Source of the DNA: an uncultured Bacteroidales bacterium
Lineage (GTDB): Bacteria > Bacteroidota > Bacteroidia > Bacteroidales > UBA932
Assembly: GCA_934691625.1 (NCBI GenBank)
Contig: CAKUTA010000007.1
Span: forward strand, 1 to 64,000
DNA: 64,000 nt
Reading direction: 5' to 3'
In this document: piece by piece, positions 26,082 to 35,259 of the stretch
How positions within the stretch are numbered: position 1 is the stretch's first letter
Layout of the letters: every line of letters begins with the position of its first letter
Program-made: the position numbers and the translations under genes
Notes under the pieces: model-generated
Databases searched by the model: none
What the model saw: the letters and a program-made list of their open reading frames with translations, nothing else
Told to the model about the DNA's origin: nothing

Positions 26082-29048
26082 TTATCTTACTTTCAACGAA
26101 TCCGCCTCCACGACCACAGGTTTCGTAGCCGCAATCGTATCCACAACAGCTGCAGCTGTATCCACGACAGTCAGCACACTGTCACGCAACGGCATCTCAG
26201 GCTCCGTTGCCTTGCCCAATGTATCTGCAGCAGGTGCTTCAGGCAGAGGCAGCGGCTTAGGCAGCTCGCTTATGAATCTGCGGAATCTTGCCGTGTCGAG
26301 CCATACAGGGCTGTATGCAGAAGAATCAAGCCCGATAGCCCTGTAGCCATCCCTTGCAATGCCGAGGGAATCGGCACCAGGCACCAGGGCCGGCACCTCA
26401 CCAGTAAATACAGGAGCCTTCTGCACATCGTATATATGCTCCCCTTCAAGACGTGTCCGCACAGCATATTCAGCAGTGCGCCCCTCCGCCATGAGGTGCA
26501 GCACCTGGTTCACATTGTCCACAGTCACATCGTTTATCTTCTCCTTGTACCGCGTGACGAGATCCTTGCCGTAGGAATAGCGGAGCACAAGCATTGACAT
26601 TATCATCTCCGGATCCGCAAGCCTCGCCTCGACAGACTTGAGCAGGATTGAACGATAGACCGACAGGTCTGACTGTGAGACTTTTACCGCCGGTATCGTC
26701 TTCCTGATGCGCGAGACAACTTCCTCGACAGAGTCGATCTGCATGAGAGATGCCGGGACTCCTGGCCTCGCCGACATCGCGCAATGCATACGGAAATTGA
26801 AACGCTCTTCCGGGAACATTACGAAATCCCATGAGGCACTGCCGTACCACCCGCAGTCTGCAAGAGTGGAGGCAAGCCTGTCCTGCATCGCCATGGCTGC
26901 TATGTATGATGACATGAAGTTGGCAGATGTGTATGTGAGAGGCGCGGAAATTCCAATCTCCGCCTCTTCACTATTCCCGACAGCGAGGCGGAAAGCATTG
27001 CCTGAGCCAGTCCTGAACTGACATCTGGAACGGAAGGAGGAGGCCTTTTCAGTGCTGAATCCTCCAAGGTCGCGGCATAGATCCTTTTTCAATGTGTATT
27101 CATCGAAATCGCCTACAATTATCAGCACTCCGTCGTTCATCTTGGAGAACTCGCTGTCATAGAATTTTTCAGTACGTTTCTGGAAATCATCAGGAAGCTC
27201 AACCGGCCTCTTATACGGAGAATAGGCATTGCCCGGAAACATCAGACTGTCAAGAACAGACTCCATTGACGGCTTTTCCATTGATTTCAGTCTGCAGCAC
27301 GCCCGGTAGTAGTCGTATGCGTCACGGTTCATGCTCCGGTTCTCGGCGAGCGAATAGAGAGAACGAAGCAGCAGCTGGAGACGTGATGAGGGAGCAGCCC
27401 CGCTTATGCGGAAATCAGACATCGTAACCTCGCCTGACATGGAAATTCCATTGGCGGACAGCATGTTAGCGAAATTATAGCAAGACATACCCGGAACATC
27501 ATATAGCGTCAGCATGTCTGACACGTAGGCGCCCTCGCCAGGATTAAGACCAGGGACCAGGGAATATCCGCCTTTAAGCAGCCACATATAGTGGAACATC
27601 CCTGTCTTCGGGACATTCTTGAAGATGACACGCAGACCGTTGTCGAAAGTCCATATCTGTCCGCCGGAAAGAGGCTCCGGAGAGACTGTCTTTATCTTAA
27701 GCTTAGAGGATGCCCTCTTCAGCTTCAATGTATCACTGTAGCTTATGGTATATGGCTCGGCATCCTGCGCCACCCATGATGACGAGAAGCATCCAGGGAC
27801 ATCCACATTCGAAAGAGAGTCCGACACGCACTCGATGGTGAGATTCCTCGACTTGTCAAGCAGGGCAGTGACGAAAGTGTTGAAAAGCTTCACGCCGAGA
27901 TCATCCTGCAGATTCTTTGTGAGGAAGAAGTTCATGCTGGTGGCGGCAGAGGCTAGCGAGGCTCCGTAAAGATATGCTGAAATGCACTGGTCTATATAGG
28001 ACGAATTGTTCACCACATCCCCGCTATAGTCACGCTTCATATTCATTATCAGCTCATTCTGTGCGTCACGGTACTCCTCTGCAATAGAGCCATAGGCATC
28101 CAGATTAGCAAGTGTCCCTGACAATATGGATGTCGCATTCGCGAGAAATTCCTCCGATGTGGCGATGGTTATACGGAAAAGTTCATTGCCCGGCCCCTGC
28201 TTGCTGCTTGTGTATGAATATTTTATGTCAGGGACAGGGACACCTGCTTCACGGAGCGACTTGGCAAGCCTCTTCTTCAGGATGATGCCGAGCTCTGATG
28301 CGAACTTCTGCGACACCAGAGGCTGCACTGTATTCATGTTATTCTCCGGTATCCTCGGATATATATATTCAGCGGAAACGGAAGCCAGCCCCTTTATATC
28401 AGACTGGACATGCCGATATGCGGCATCGGAAGACCCGTCCCATACATATTCATTCCTGACAGCCGACGGACGTCCCCTGGTGACAAGCATCGACAGCATG
28501 TTCATCTTGTTTATGACCGCTCCGGCGTCCACATCTCCCGAGATCACTATCGCCTGGTTCTGAGGGGCATAGCGTCCACCTATATACTCCGACTGCATAC
28601 CGATGATATCGAATATCATCAGCAATGTGGAGTCCACCAGATCCTTCGCCCTGGCAAGCTCCAGGTTATTGAACCTGTAGATCGTGGCGTCAGGATATGA
28701 TGCCACATACCCGTCAGCACCTGGCCAGATGCAGTTCCTCGATAGATAATGGAACGGGGTATCGGTGCGAAAGTGCGGAAGCATTGTCAGCGACCCCATC
28801 GCATGGACCGCAGTGGAGCCGGCCGTCAGCATTGTCTCGCTGTCATAGCCTCCCTTCTGTACGAGCGCGATATCGGCCCTGCCCTTTTCTGTATTATTGG
28901 TCACGAGGTAGTATGCGATGCCATTGTCCAGCATGCCTGTCTTTATCCTGGAGGCCACCGGCAATGTCGGAAGGTCAGCTGCTGGCATCATTATTGAAAT
29001 CACCAGCAGAGACAACGTAAGAAGTATTCTGCGGATATTGTCAACCAT
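26082..29048 (-). CDS. M16-like (insulinase fold) protein lacking the zinc motif
   Basis: A roughly 988-residue exported protein with the domain plan of a tandem M16 metallopeptidase: an N-terminal M16-like part starting at L-D-N-G-I-x-Y-Y, an M16C-like part with I-V-I-S-G-D-V-D, and a second pair starting near residue 460 with F-D-N-G-L-R-V-I-F-K and later I-I-V-G-D-F-D. The H-x-x-E-H motif that binds zinc is absent from both halves; the first reads A-V-H-A-M-G at that place. It is therefore probably not a peptidase, or needs a partner. The start at 29048 gives a clean signal peptide; an ATG at 29084 would lie over the likely promoter. The C-terminal tail is Pro-, Asp- and Thr-rich. Confidence 0.8.
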   Translation of the reverse strand: MVDNIRRILLTLSLLVISIMMPAADLPTLPVASRIKTGMLDNGIAYYLVTNNTEKGRADIALVQKGGYDSETMLTAGSTAVHAMGSLTMLPHFRTDTPFHYLSRNCIWPGADGYVASYPDATIYRFNNLELARAKDLVDSTLLMIFDIIGMQSEYIGGRYAPQNQAIVISGDVDAGAVINKMNMLSMLVTRGRPSAVRNEYVWDGSSDAAYRHVQSDIKGLASVSAEYIYPRIPENNMNTVQPLVSQKFASELGIILKKRLAKSLREAGVPVPDIKYSYTSSKQGPGNELFRITIATSEEFLANATSILSGTLANLDAYGSIAEEYRDAQNELIMNMKRDYSGDVVNNSSYIDQCISAYLYGASLASAATSMNFFLTKNLQDDLGVKLFNTFVTALLDKSRNLTIECVSDSLSNVDVPGCFSSSWVAQDAEPYTISYSDTLKLKRASSKLKIKTVSPEPLSGGQIWTFDNGLRVIFKNVPKTGMFHYMWLLKGGYSLVPGLNPGEGAYVSDMLTLYDVPGMSCYNFANMLSANGISMSGEVTMSDFRISGAAPSSRLQLLLRSLYSLAENRSMNRDAYDYYRACCRLKSMEKPSMESVLDSLMFPGNAYSPYKRPVELPDDFQKRTEKFYDSEFSKMNDGVLIIVGDFDEYTLKKDLCRDLGGFSTEKASSFRSRCQFRTGSGNAFRLAVGNSEEAEIGISAPLTYTSANFMSSYIAAMAMQDRLASTLADCGWYGSASWDFVMFPEERFNFRMHCAMSARPGVPASLMQIDSVEEVVSRIRKTIPAVKVSQSDLSVYRSILLKSVEARLADPEMIMSMLVLRYSYGKDLVTRYKEKINDVTVDNVNQVLHLMAEGRTAEYAVRTRLEGEHIYDVQKAPVFTGEVPALVPGADSLGIARDGYRAIGLDSSAYSPVWLDTARFRRFISELPKPLPLPEAPAADTLGKATEPEMPLRDSVLTVVDTAAAVVDTIAATKPVVVEADSLKVR

Positions 29049-29081
29049 ATATCTTGTTATCTTAATAAAACGTGTCTTATG

Positions 29082-29089
29082 CAAATTTA
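29082..29089 (-). promoter_or_regulatory. Candidate -7 element for the M16-like gene
   Basis: The minus strand reads TAAATTTG, a full TAnnTTTG match 33 nt before the preferred ATG at 29048. No -33 TTG is obvious. On the opposite strand TATTTTTG at 29102-29109 could serve the divergent TPR gene. Confidence 0.35.
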
Positions 29090-29174
29090 AGATATTTTTA
29101 TTATTTTTGCCTTATTGCGTGTCAGGGACAAGCCCGGGCCACTTATTGACAAAAACATTTAAAACACTAATATC

Positions 29175-30122
29175 ATGAAAAAAATCATTCTTGCCATGGC
29201 GGCATTCGCCTTCTCTATGGGCATGATGGCCGCACAGGATCTTGCCACCGCTACTGCAACCTACAATAGTGGTGCCGAAGCACTTACAATGGGAAACAAA
29301 ACTAGCGCTCTCGAATATTTCCAGAAAGCCCTGACTATGGCAGAGTCTCTCGGCGACGAAGGTGCAGAAGTGGTTGCAAACTGCAAGACAGCCATTCCTT
29401 CAACGATTCTCTCCATCGGTAAGGAGCTTTATAACAACAAGGATTTCACCAACGCAAAGGCCAAGTTCGAGGAGGCAGCAGCTGTCGCCAAGGAGTATGG
29501 CAATGAGGAAGTCGGCACTGAGGTAGCAAGCCTTCTCCCTACAGTTGCGAAGAGAATCGCTCTCGAGAAAGTGAACGAGGCGATGAAGAACAAGGATGTG
29601 GCAGGCGTACTCGCAGGATATGAGGAGGCCGTTGCCATCGATACTACAGATGCCAACACAGCATTGAAATACGGACAGTTCCTCGGCAATGCAGGAAAAT
29701 ACGATGACGCAGTAAAATATCTTGAGCTTGCTGCCCGTCACGGCCAGGCTGTCAATGCGAAGTCTGTTCTTTCCACCACATTCCTCAAGAATGCTGCCGC
29801 TCAGCTTAAAGGCGGGAAATATGCAGATGCAGTGGCACTTGCAGAGAAGGCCAACAGCTACAAGGAGAATGCTCAGGCATTCCTTATCGCAGGCCAGGCT
29901 TCCCAGAAGGCAAACAAGAACTCTGACGCCATCTCATACTTCGAGAAATATCTTGAGGCTGCCCCTACAGCAAAGAACGCAGGCGCTATCGCTTTCACAG
30001 TAGGCGCCCTCTATCAGCAGGCCGGCAACAAGGCTAAAGCCGTGGAGTTCTACAAGAAGGTCGAGTCTGATCCTCAGTTCGGCGCCCAGGCAAAGAGCCT
30101 CATCACTTCACTCAGCAAGTAA
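29175..30122 (+). CDS. Exported TPR-repeat protein
   Basis: A 315-residue protein with a signal peptide (cleaved after about residue 20, M-A-A-Q) and about six to seven tetratricopeptide-like helix pairs covering the rest, with repeated A-L-x-Y-F-x-K-A-L and A-x-x-F-x-K patterns. It is probably periplasmic and should mediate protein-protein contacts. Its stop overlaps the start of the U32 gene (TAATG), so the two are coupled. A specific role is not apparent. Confidence 0.8.
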   Translation: MKKIILAMAAFAFSMGMMAAQDLATATATYNSGAEALTMGNKTSALEYFQKALTMAESLGDEGAEVVANCKTAIPSTILSIGKELYNNKDFTNAKAKFEEAAAVAKEYGNEEVGTEVASLLPTVAKRIALEKVNEAMKNKDVAGVLAGYEEAVAIDTTDANTALKYGQFLGNAGKYDDAVKYLELAARHGQAVNAKSVLSTTFLKNAAAQLKGGKYADAVALAEKANSYKENAQAFLIAGQASQKANKNSDAISYFEKYLEAAPTAKNAGAIAFTVGALYQQAGNKAKAVEFYKKVESDPQFGAQAKSLITSLSK

Positions 30123-32083
30123 TGACCTGCCTGGAACTTCTTGCTCCGGCAAAGAACATAGAAATCGGCATCGCGGCTATCGACTGCGGTGCCGATGCCG
30201 TTTATATCGCCGGGCCGGCTTTCGGAGCGAGACAAGCTGCTGGAAACAGCATGGAGGACCTGGAGCGGCTGTGCACCTATGCCCACAAGTTCGGCGCCCG
30301 TATCTTCATGACGCTTAATACCATAGTGTATGATGAGGAACTGGATGATGCCTATTCACTGATGTGCCGGGCAGAGGATGCCGGAGTGGATGCCATCATT
30401 GTCCAGGACCTGGCTGTGCTGCGGATGGCGGACGGCGGCCCGGAAGGGGCAGGAAGAAAGATAAGGATTCCCCTGCATGCCTCCACGCAATGCGCCATCA
30501 GGAGCAAGGACAAGGCTTTGTTCTACAAGAGTCTGGGCTTCTCAAGGCTTGTCCTGGAGCGTGAGCTTCCGCTGCCAGAAATACGAGAGATCAGCAGCGC
30601 CACGGACAGCGAGATCGAGTTCTTCGTGCATGGTGCCCTATGCGTGTGCTATAGCGGGCAGTGCTACATGTCAGAGGCCATTGCTGACCGCAGTGCAAAC
30701 CGGGGAGAATGCATCCAGGCATGCCGTTCGCTCTATAACCTGACCGATGCCTCCGGAAAGATCCTGGTGAGAAACAAGGCGCTGCTGTCGCTAAAGGACT
30801 ACAACCTGCTGAAACGTCTTGGAGACTTGGCGGATGCAGGCGTGACGTCATTCAAGATAGAAGGGCGGCTGAAGAACATTTCCTACGTAAGGAACACCGT
30901 GCTGGCATATTCCAGGGCTTTGGATGAACTTGTGTCCAGGCATCCTGACAGATACCGCAGGGCGTCGTCAGGCATTGTCACAGGAGGTTTCACGCCTGAC
31001 CTGTCGAAGACATTCAACCGCGGATACACGGAGCTTTTCATCGACGGGCGGCGCGGGCTCTGGGCCAGCATGGACACCCCGAAGGGCATGGGCGAGGCCA
31101 TAGGGACCGTGCGTTCCATAAGACCGGCAGGAAAGGACGGGATAGAGGTCAATATTAGAAGCGCGATAAGGCTCTGTAACGGAGACGGTTTCGCGTTTAC
31201 CGGAAAGAGCGGCGAGATCATCGGTTTCAGGGGGGATGTCTGCTCCGGAACCACAATCCGCTGCCGTAAGGTGGAGGGGCTGTCGGTCGGGGCATTGCTA
31301 TACCGCAACATCAGTGCTGAGTTCGAGAAGATTCTCGCGACGAGGCTGTGCAGAAGACTGATTCCGGTAGATGTCAATGTCTCCGTTTCAGGTGATGCCT
31401 CGGGGGGCTATGTCTTTTCGGCCAAGGCTACGTCGATGGACGGCAGGAGCGTTTCTGTCAATGCCGACGGAGGGCATGATGCCGCAGAGAATTCAGCCCG
31501 GATGAAGTCAATGATAGTAAGCCAGATAGGAAAGATATCGGGAGACTACAGCTTCTTTTCCGGAGAGAGATTTCTGGATATAGCCACGGCCGATGGCAGT
31601 GTGCCGTTTGTCAGCGCCGCTTTCCTGAACGGCATAAGGCGGTCACTGGCAGAGGAGCTTGGCAGGATTCCGGCATTGGCAAGTCCGCTGATGAATGTGC
31701 GCGAAGAAGATAACCGAGAGATAAATGACAAGTTTTTCCTGTCATTTTCTCCGACGGGGACAGTGAACTATAAGTTCAATGCTGCTAACAGAATCGCAAG
31801 GGGTGTATACTCGGAGTGCGGCGCCATTTCGGTTGACGGGGCATACGAGATTGAGCATCAGGCTGATGCAGAGCTTATGCGCACGAAATATTGCATCCGC
31901 TACGAGCTTGGGCTCTGCCCTAGACATAAAGGCTCCGGACACAAGGGCATTGACCTGGGGCACATGAAGATTGACTACCCTCTTATGCTGGAGAACAACG
32001 GGCGCCGCTTTGTGCTTGGGTTCGACTGCGGGAGATGCGAGATGACTGTGAAGAAAAAAATGGACAGCACGGTGCAAGATTGA
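30122..32083 (+). CDS. U32 family protein, TrhP/RlhA-like RNA hydroxylation factor
   Basis: A 653-residue cytoplasmic protein of the peptidase U32 family. Characterised members (TrhP/YegQ, RlhA/YdcP) are not proteases but hydroxylate uridine in tRNA position 34 or cytidine in 23S rRNA, using prephenate-derived chemistry and a 4Fe-4S cluster. The N-terminal TIM-like domain starts with L-L-A-P-A-K. The family signature lies at residues 166-185 with Cys174, Cys176 and Cys181, followed by Cys197 and Cys201 in G-E-C-I-Q-A-C-R. It is longer than YegQ and resembles RlhA in having an extended C-terminal part with further Cys residues. Which RNA it modifies cannot be decided here. Confidence 0.85.
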   Translation: MTCLELLAPAKNIEIGIAAIDCGADAVYIAGPAFGARQAAGNSMEDLERLCTYAHKFGARIFMTLNTIVYDEELDDAYSLMCRAEDAGVDAIIVQDLAVLRMADGGPEGAGRKIRIPLHASTQCAIRSKDKALFYKSLGFSRLVLERELPLPEIREISSATDSEIEFFVHGALCVCYSGQCYMSEAIADRSANRGECIQACRSLYNLTDASGKILVRNKALLSLKDYNLLKRLGDLADAGVTSFKIEGRLKNISYVRNTVLAYSRALDELVSRHPDRYRRASSGIVTGGFTPDLSKTFNRGYTELFIDGRRGLWASMDTPKGMGEAIGTVRSIRPAGKDGIEVNIRSAIRLCNGDGFAFTGKSGEIIGFRGDVCSGTTIRCRKVEGLSVGALLYRNISAEFEKILATRLCRRLIPVDVNVSVSGDASGGYVFSAKATSMDGRSVSVNADGGHDAAENSARMKSMIVSQIGKISGDYSFFSGERFLDIATADGSVPFVSAAFLNGIRRSLAEELGRIPALASPLMNVREEDNREINDKFFLSFSPTGTVNYKFNAANRIARGVYSECGAISVDGAYEIEHQADAELMRTKYCIRYELGLCPRHKGSGHKGIDLGHMKIDYPLMLENNGRRFVLGFDCGRCEMTVKKKMDSTVQD

Positions 32084-32147
32084 CACTGCTGCTGCATTTA
32101 TATGGATGAATAACAGATTCAGAAGGTTAGGATTATAGTACAAAAAC

Positions 32148-32174
32148 GGGCGACTGATGAAGAATCAGCCGCCC
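32148..32174. terminator. Bidirectional terminator between U32 and ROK genes
   Basis: GGGCG/CGCCC and CTGAT/ATCAG stems separated by one mismatch enclose a 5-nt loop. The minus side is followed by a TTTTT run and the plus side by TGTTTA, so it can end both convergent transcripts. Confidence 0.85.
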
Positions 32175-32200
32175 TGTTTATTGGTATTATTATCGTCTGC

Positions 32201-33169
32201 CTACAGTTCCCATGCAAGTGCTGAAGCGCCAAGGATCGCGGCGTCAGACTCCTTAAGCTGGGAGAACACGATCTTCACCTTATCACGCCACAGAGAAAGG
32301 ACGTTTGCATTCATCACACGCTCGATAGGCTCACGAAGGAAATCCTTTGCCCGCGCAAGACCGCCGAAAAGCACGATTGCCTCAGGGGAGCTGAATGCGA
32401 TGAAGTCCGCGAATGACTGGCCAAGTATTGTTCCTGTATATTCGAAAATCTTGAGCGCAAGCTTGTCCCCATCCTTGGCCGCCTCATAGACATCCTTGGA
32501 AGATATATTGTCCAGGCTTCTGAGAGATGATGGTTCATCGCTCATGTCAAGCCACTCGCGTGCGGTACGGGCAACGCCTGTAGCTGATGTATAAGTCTCC
32601 AGGCAGCCAGTCCTTCCGCAGTTGCAGAGCCGTCCGTTATGACGTACTGCCGTAGTATGTCCGAGCTCGCCGGCAAATCCGTCATGTCCATAGACGACCT
32701 CGCCATTGATGACGATTCCGCTGCCAACACCTGTGCCGAGAGTGATCATGATGAAATTCTTCATTCCGCGTGCTGCTCCGTATGTCATCTCTCCCATCGC
32801 TGCGGCATTGGCATCATTGGTAAGGGCCACAGGGATGCCGTTCATCCTGTCTTTCAGGAGCTGCGCAACAGGTAAAGTACCAGTTTTGCCCCATTTAAGG
32901 TTGACGGCATTCTCGATTTCGCCTGTATAGTAGTTTCCATTAGGGATACCCATTCCGATTCCGCGGATCTGTCCTGTCACACCGGCATCTGCAATGACCT
33001 TGGTGATGGCCTCGGCAAGTTCATCAATATATGGTTCTACATCATTGTAAGTATCCGTACGGATCACAGTCTGCGCGAGCACCTGTCCGCGCATATCCAC
33101 GACACCAATCTTGGTAGTCTGTCCGCCGACATCGACGCCGACCACATAAGGCATGTCCATCTTGTTCAT
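32201..33169 (-). CDS. ROK family sugar kinase (glucokinase-like)
   Basis: A 322-residue cytoplasmic kinase of the ROK family. The N-terminal phosphate-binding loop D-V-G-G-Q-T-T-K starts at about residue 13. N-D-A-N near 118 carries the catalytic Asp. The zinc-binding signature C-N-C-G-R-T-G-C-L-E follows near 182-191. Bacteroidetes enzymes of this type phosphorylate glucose or related hexoses. Its partner is the MFS transporter encoded just upstream on the same strand, a pairing that fits uptake and phosphorylation of a free hexose or amino sugar. The exact sugar is not determined. Confidence 0.9.
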   Translation of the reverse strand: MNKMDMPYVVGVDVGGQTTKIGVVDMRGQVLAQTVIRTDTYNDVEPYIDELAEAITKVIADAGVTGQIRGIGMGIPNGNYYTGEIENAVNLKWGKTGTLPVAQLLKDRMNGIPVALTNDANAAAMGEMTYGAARGMKNFIMITLGTGVGSGIVINGEVVYGHDGFAGELGHTTAVRHNGRLCNCGRTGCLETYTSATGVARTAREWLDMSDEPSSLRSLDNISSKDVYEAAKDGDKLALKIFEYTGTILGQSFADFIAFSSPEAIVLFGGLARAKDFLREPIERVMNANVLSLWRDKVKIVFSQLKESDAAILGASALAWEL

Positions 33170-33244
33170 AATGAATTTATTTAGTCAGAAAGACTGCCAC
33201 GGACAGAGTCCAGGCAGCCTTACATATAATTTATATATCAACAG

Positions 33245-34537
33245 CTAGTCAACCGGGATATCCTTGTTGACATTCTTGCAGCCCGCTACAGCATAATATA
33301 GGATGAAGACGAGCATTGCGACTACGAGCCAGTAGCTTGCCATATAGCCGGCATACTTGGCGATGAAGTCCTGGATAAGAGGCATCACGCCGCCGCCGAC
33401 AACCATCATCATGAAGATACCTGAAGCCTGTTCTGTATATTTTCCGAGTCCCTCGGTGCTGAGGTTGAAGATTGCACCCCACATCAGGGATGTGCAGAGA
33501 CCGCAGAGGACGAGGAAGAGAGCCTTGACAGGAATACCGGATTCCATCACGAAACCGTTCTCGACGCTGTATGAAGGCATTGACATGGTAATGGACTTAG
33601 GCAGGAAGATGGCGATAACAATGAATAAGATAGCCACTGCTGAAACGGTTGCGAGCTGAACCTTGGTGCTGACCTTTCCGCTGATGAATGTGCTGCAGAG
33701 ACGGCCGACCATCATGAGCAGCCAATATACAGCGGCGATTGCACCGCCGATAGCTGCACCGTTGGTGAGGATGCCTGCTCCTGCTTCTGTAGAATCAGAG
33801 AAGTAGAATATAAGCTGTGCAGGAATGCCGACCTCGACACCTACATAGAAGAAGATGGCGATGACGCCAAGTACAAGGTGACGGAAGCTCCATGCGCTGT
33901 GCTCAAACTTGACATTCTTTCTCTCTGCTGCCGGTTCAGGAATATTGACAAGCGAGATGATGATGTATGCGAGTGCAAATACGCCCATTGCAATGAAGAG
34001 AAGCGGAGCGACATCGCTCATGGCTGTGCTCTTGGTGACTGTACCGATGAGCATTCCGACGAGGAGCGGAGTGAATGTTCCGGTGAGGGAGTTCAATGTT
34101 CCTCCGATCTGGATGTACTGGTTGCCCTTGTTTCCGCCGCCACCGAGGATGTTTAGCATCGGGTTCACTACAGTGTTAAGCATACATACGCAGAATCCGC
34201 AGATGAATGCACCGAGGAGGTAAACATAGATGGCTGATGCACCAAGGAATGAACGGCTGGAGATCCACTGGATAACGACTCCGATGAAACCCGTAGCAAG
34301 GGCTGCGAGGGTGGTCTTCTTATAGCCTAACTTGACAAGCATCTTGCCTGCAGGAATACCCATGAACAGGTATGCGGCGAAGTTCATCATGTTACCCATC
34401 ATTCCTGCCCAGCTGTACTGGAGCTTCCAGATGTTTCCGAAAGGAGCGGCCATGTTGGTCACGAATGAGATCATCGCGAAGATGAAGCACATGGTGACGA
34501 TAGCCACGACGTTTGTCTTTTTCTGTGTCATATTCAA
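33245..34537 (-). CDS. MFS sugar transporter
   Basis: A 430-residue inner-membrane protein with about twelve hydrophobic segments and the layout of the major facilitator superfamily, most like FucP/NagP-type hexose:proton symporters. Visible features are N-M-A-A-P-F-G-N near residue 28, G-I-P-A-G-K-M-L near 60 and a long central loop around 205-220. It precedes the ROK kinase by 75 nt on the same strand. Together they should import and phosphorylate a hexose. Confidence 0.88.
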   Translation of the reverse strand: MNMTQKKTNVVAIVTMCFIFAMISFVTNMAAPFGNIWKLQYSWAGMMGNMMNFAAYLFMGIPAGKMLVKLGYKKTTLAALATGFIGVVIQWISSRSFLGASAIYVYLLGAFICGFCVCMLNTVVNPMLNILGGGGNKGNQYIQIGGTLNSLTGTFTPLLVGMLIGTVTKSTAMSDVAPLLFIAMGVFALAYIIISLVNIPEPAAERKNVKFEHSAWSFRHLVLGVIAIFFYVGVEVGIPAQLIFYFSDSTEAGAGILTNGAAIGGAIAAVYWLLMMVGRLCSTFISGKVSTKVQLATVSAVAILFIVIAIFLPKSITMSMPSYSVENGFVMESGIPVKALFLVLCGLCTSLMWGAIFNLSTEGLGKYTEQASGIFMMMVVGGGVMPLIQDFIAKYAGYMASYWLVVAMLVFILYYAVAGCKNVNKDIPVD

Positions 34538-34997
34538 TGTTTTAATGTTTGTTTCGTGTATGTTCTGCAGCGATAATGTCTTTATCGTTTTGTAAAATCA
34601 TGCTAAATTACGAAAATTACTTTTCCCCGACAAATTTGTTTTTCACATTCGGGAGGAGGAGACATTCGGAAGAATCCCCTAGTATCCCTATTATTATCCC
34701 TCCACCACGAGCCGGGTCACCCACTATACGCCTGGTCTTGGACTCCCTACTTATTGCACGTCTGACGCAAGTCGCCGATTGCTCGTGGAGTGTAATTCTA
34801 TGATTATCCGCATGTTAACCGATTTTCTACTCCTCGAAACCTAGAGTAGAATTTAGCTTAAGTAGCTCATAATTAAGCAAATACGTTCCACGACAATCTA
34901 TTTTTAAGAAAAGCATTGTCATATAACAAAAAAGACGTATATTTGCAGTCCGGTTCATGTGTATAGGTTTCTCCTGTCCGTCAAGAGACCGCAGGAT
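34538..34997. other. 460-nt gap before tRNA-Arg
   Basis: No convincing gene is seen. It contains the 10-bp palindrome ACAAATTTGT near 34632, an 8-bp inverted repeat CCACGAGC/GCTCGTGG at 34705-34712 and 34791-34798, and the tRNA promoter. The segment 34660-34800 is more GC-rich than its flanks and could be a small RNA or a decayed element, but I cannot support either. Confidence 0.4.
34917..34946 (+). promoter_or_regulatory. Promoter of tRNA-Arg
   Basis: TTG at 34917-34919, exactly 19 nt, then TATATTTG at 34939-34946. This is an exact match to the Bacteroidetes primary sigma consensus (TTG-N19-TAnnTTTG). Initiation would fall about 7 nt downstream, some 45 nt before the tRNA. Confidence 0.85.
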
Positions 34998-35071
34998 GGT
35001 TCGGTAGCTCAGCTGGATAGAGCAACAGCCTTCTAAGCTGTGGGTCTTGGGTTCGAATCCCAACCGAATCA
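34998..35071 (+). tRNA. tRNA-Arg (anticodon TCT)
   Basis: A complete cloverleaf can be drawn. The acceptor GGTTCGG pairs with CCGAATC (one G-U pair), the D arm contains AGCTCAGCTGGATAGAGC, the anticodon stem ACAGC/GCTGT encloses CTTCTAA with anticodon TCT at 35032-35034, and the T arm has TGGGTTCGAATCCCA. The 3' CCA is not encoded, as is common in Bacteroidetes. It reads AGA arginine codons. Confidence 0.97.
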
Positions 35072-35073
35072 CT

Positions 35074-35104
35074 TTTTCCCGCACCCTTAAAGGATGCGGG
35101 AAAA
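35074..35104 (+). terminator. Terminator after tRNA-Arg
   Basis: A 10-bp perfect stem TTTTCCCGCA/TGCGGGAAAA around an 11-nt loop starts 2 nt after the tRNA and is followed by TTGTTT. Confidence 0.85.
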
Positions 35105-35138
35105 TTGTTTAAATAAGATAATGTCCGGTATAATCTCA

Positions 35139-35203
35139 TTTCTACGGACGAAACAGCTAAAACGGTTACTTTCTCCGGTGAAACGGCGTTTCTACGGAGA
35201 AAC
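35139..35203. repeat. Three short TTTCTxCGG-GAAAC repeats
   Basis: TTTCTACGGACGAAAC (35139-35154), TTTCTCCGGTGAAAC (35170-35184) and TTTCTACGGAGAAAC (35189-35203) are near-copies. With its preceding G, the last forms a GTTTCT/AGAAAC hairpin with a 4-nt loop. They lie downstream of the DeoR gene on its transcript side. Confidence 0.6.
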
Positions 35204-35259
35204 ACCTTCCGCCGACCACTTTTGTCACAGGCAGCAACCAAAAGCTAGTTGAACAAAAT

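Noticed and set aside
34998..35071. tRNA-Arg as an integration site for a mobile island
   Set aside because: No integrase gene is seen and no repeat of the tRNA 3' end was noticed nearby.
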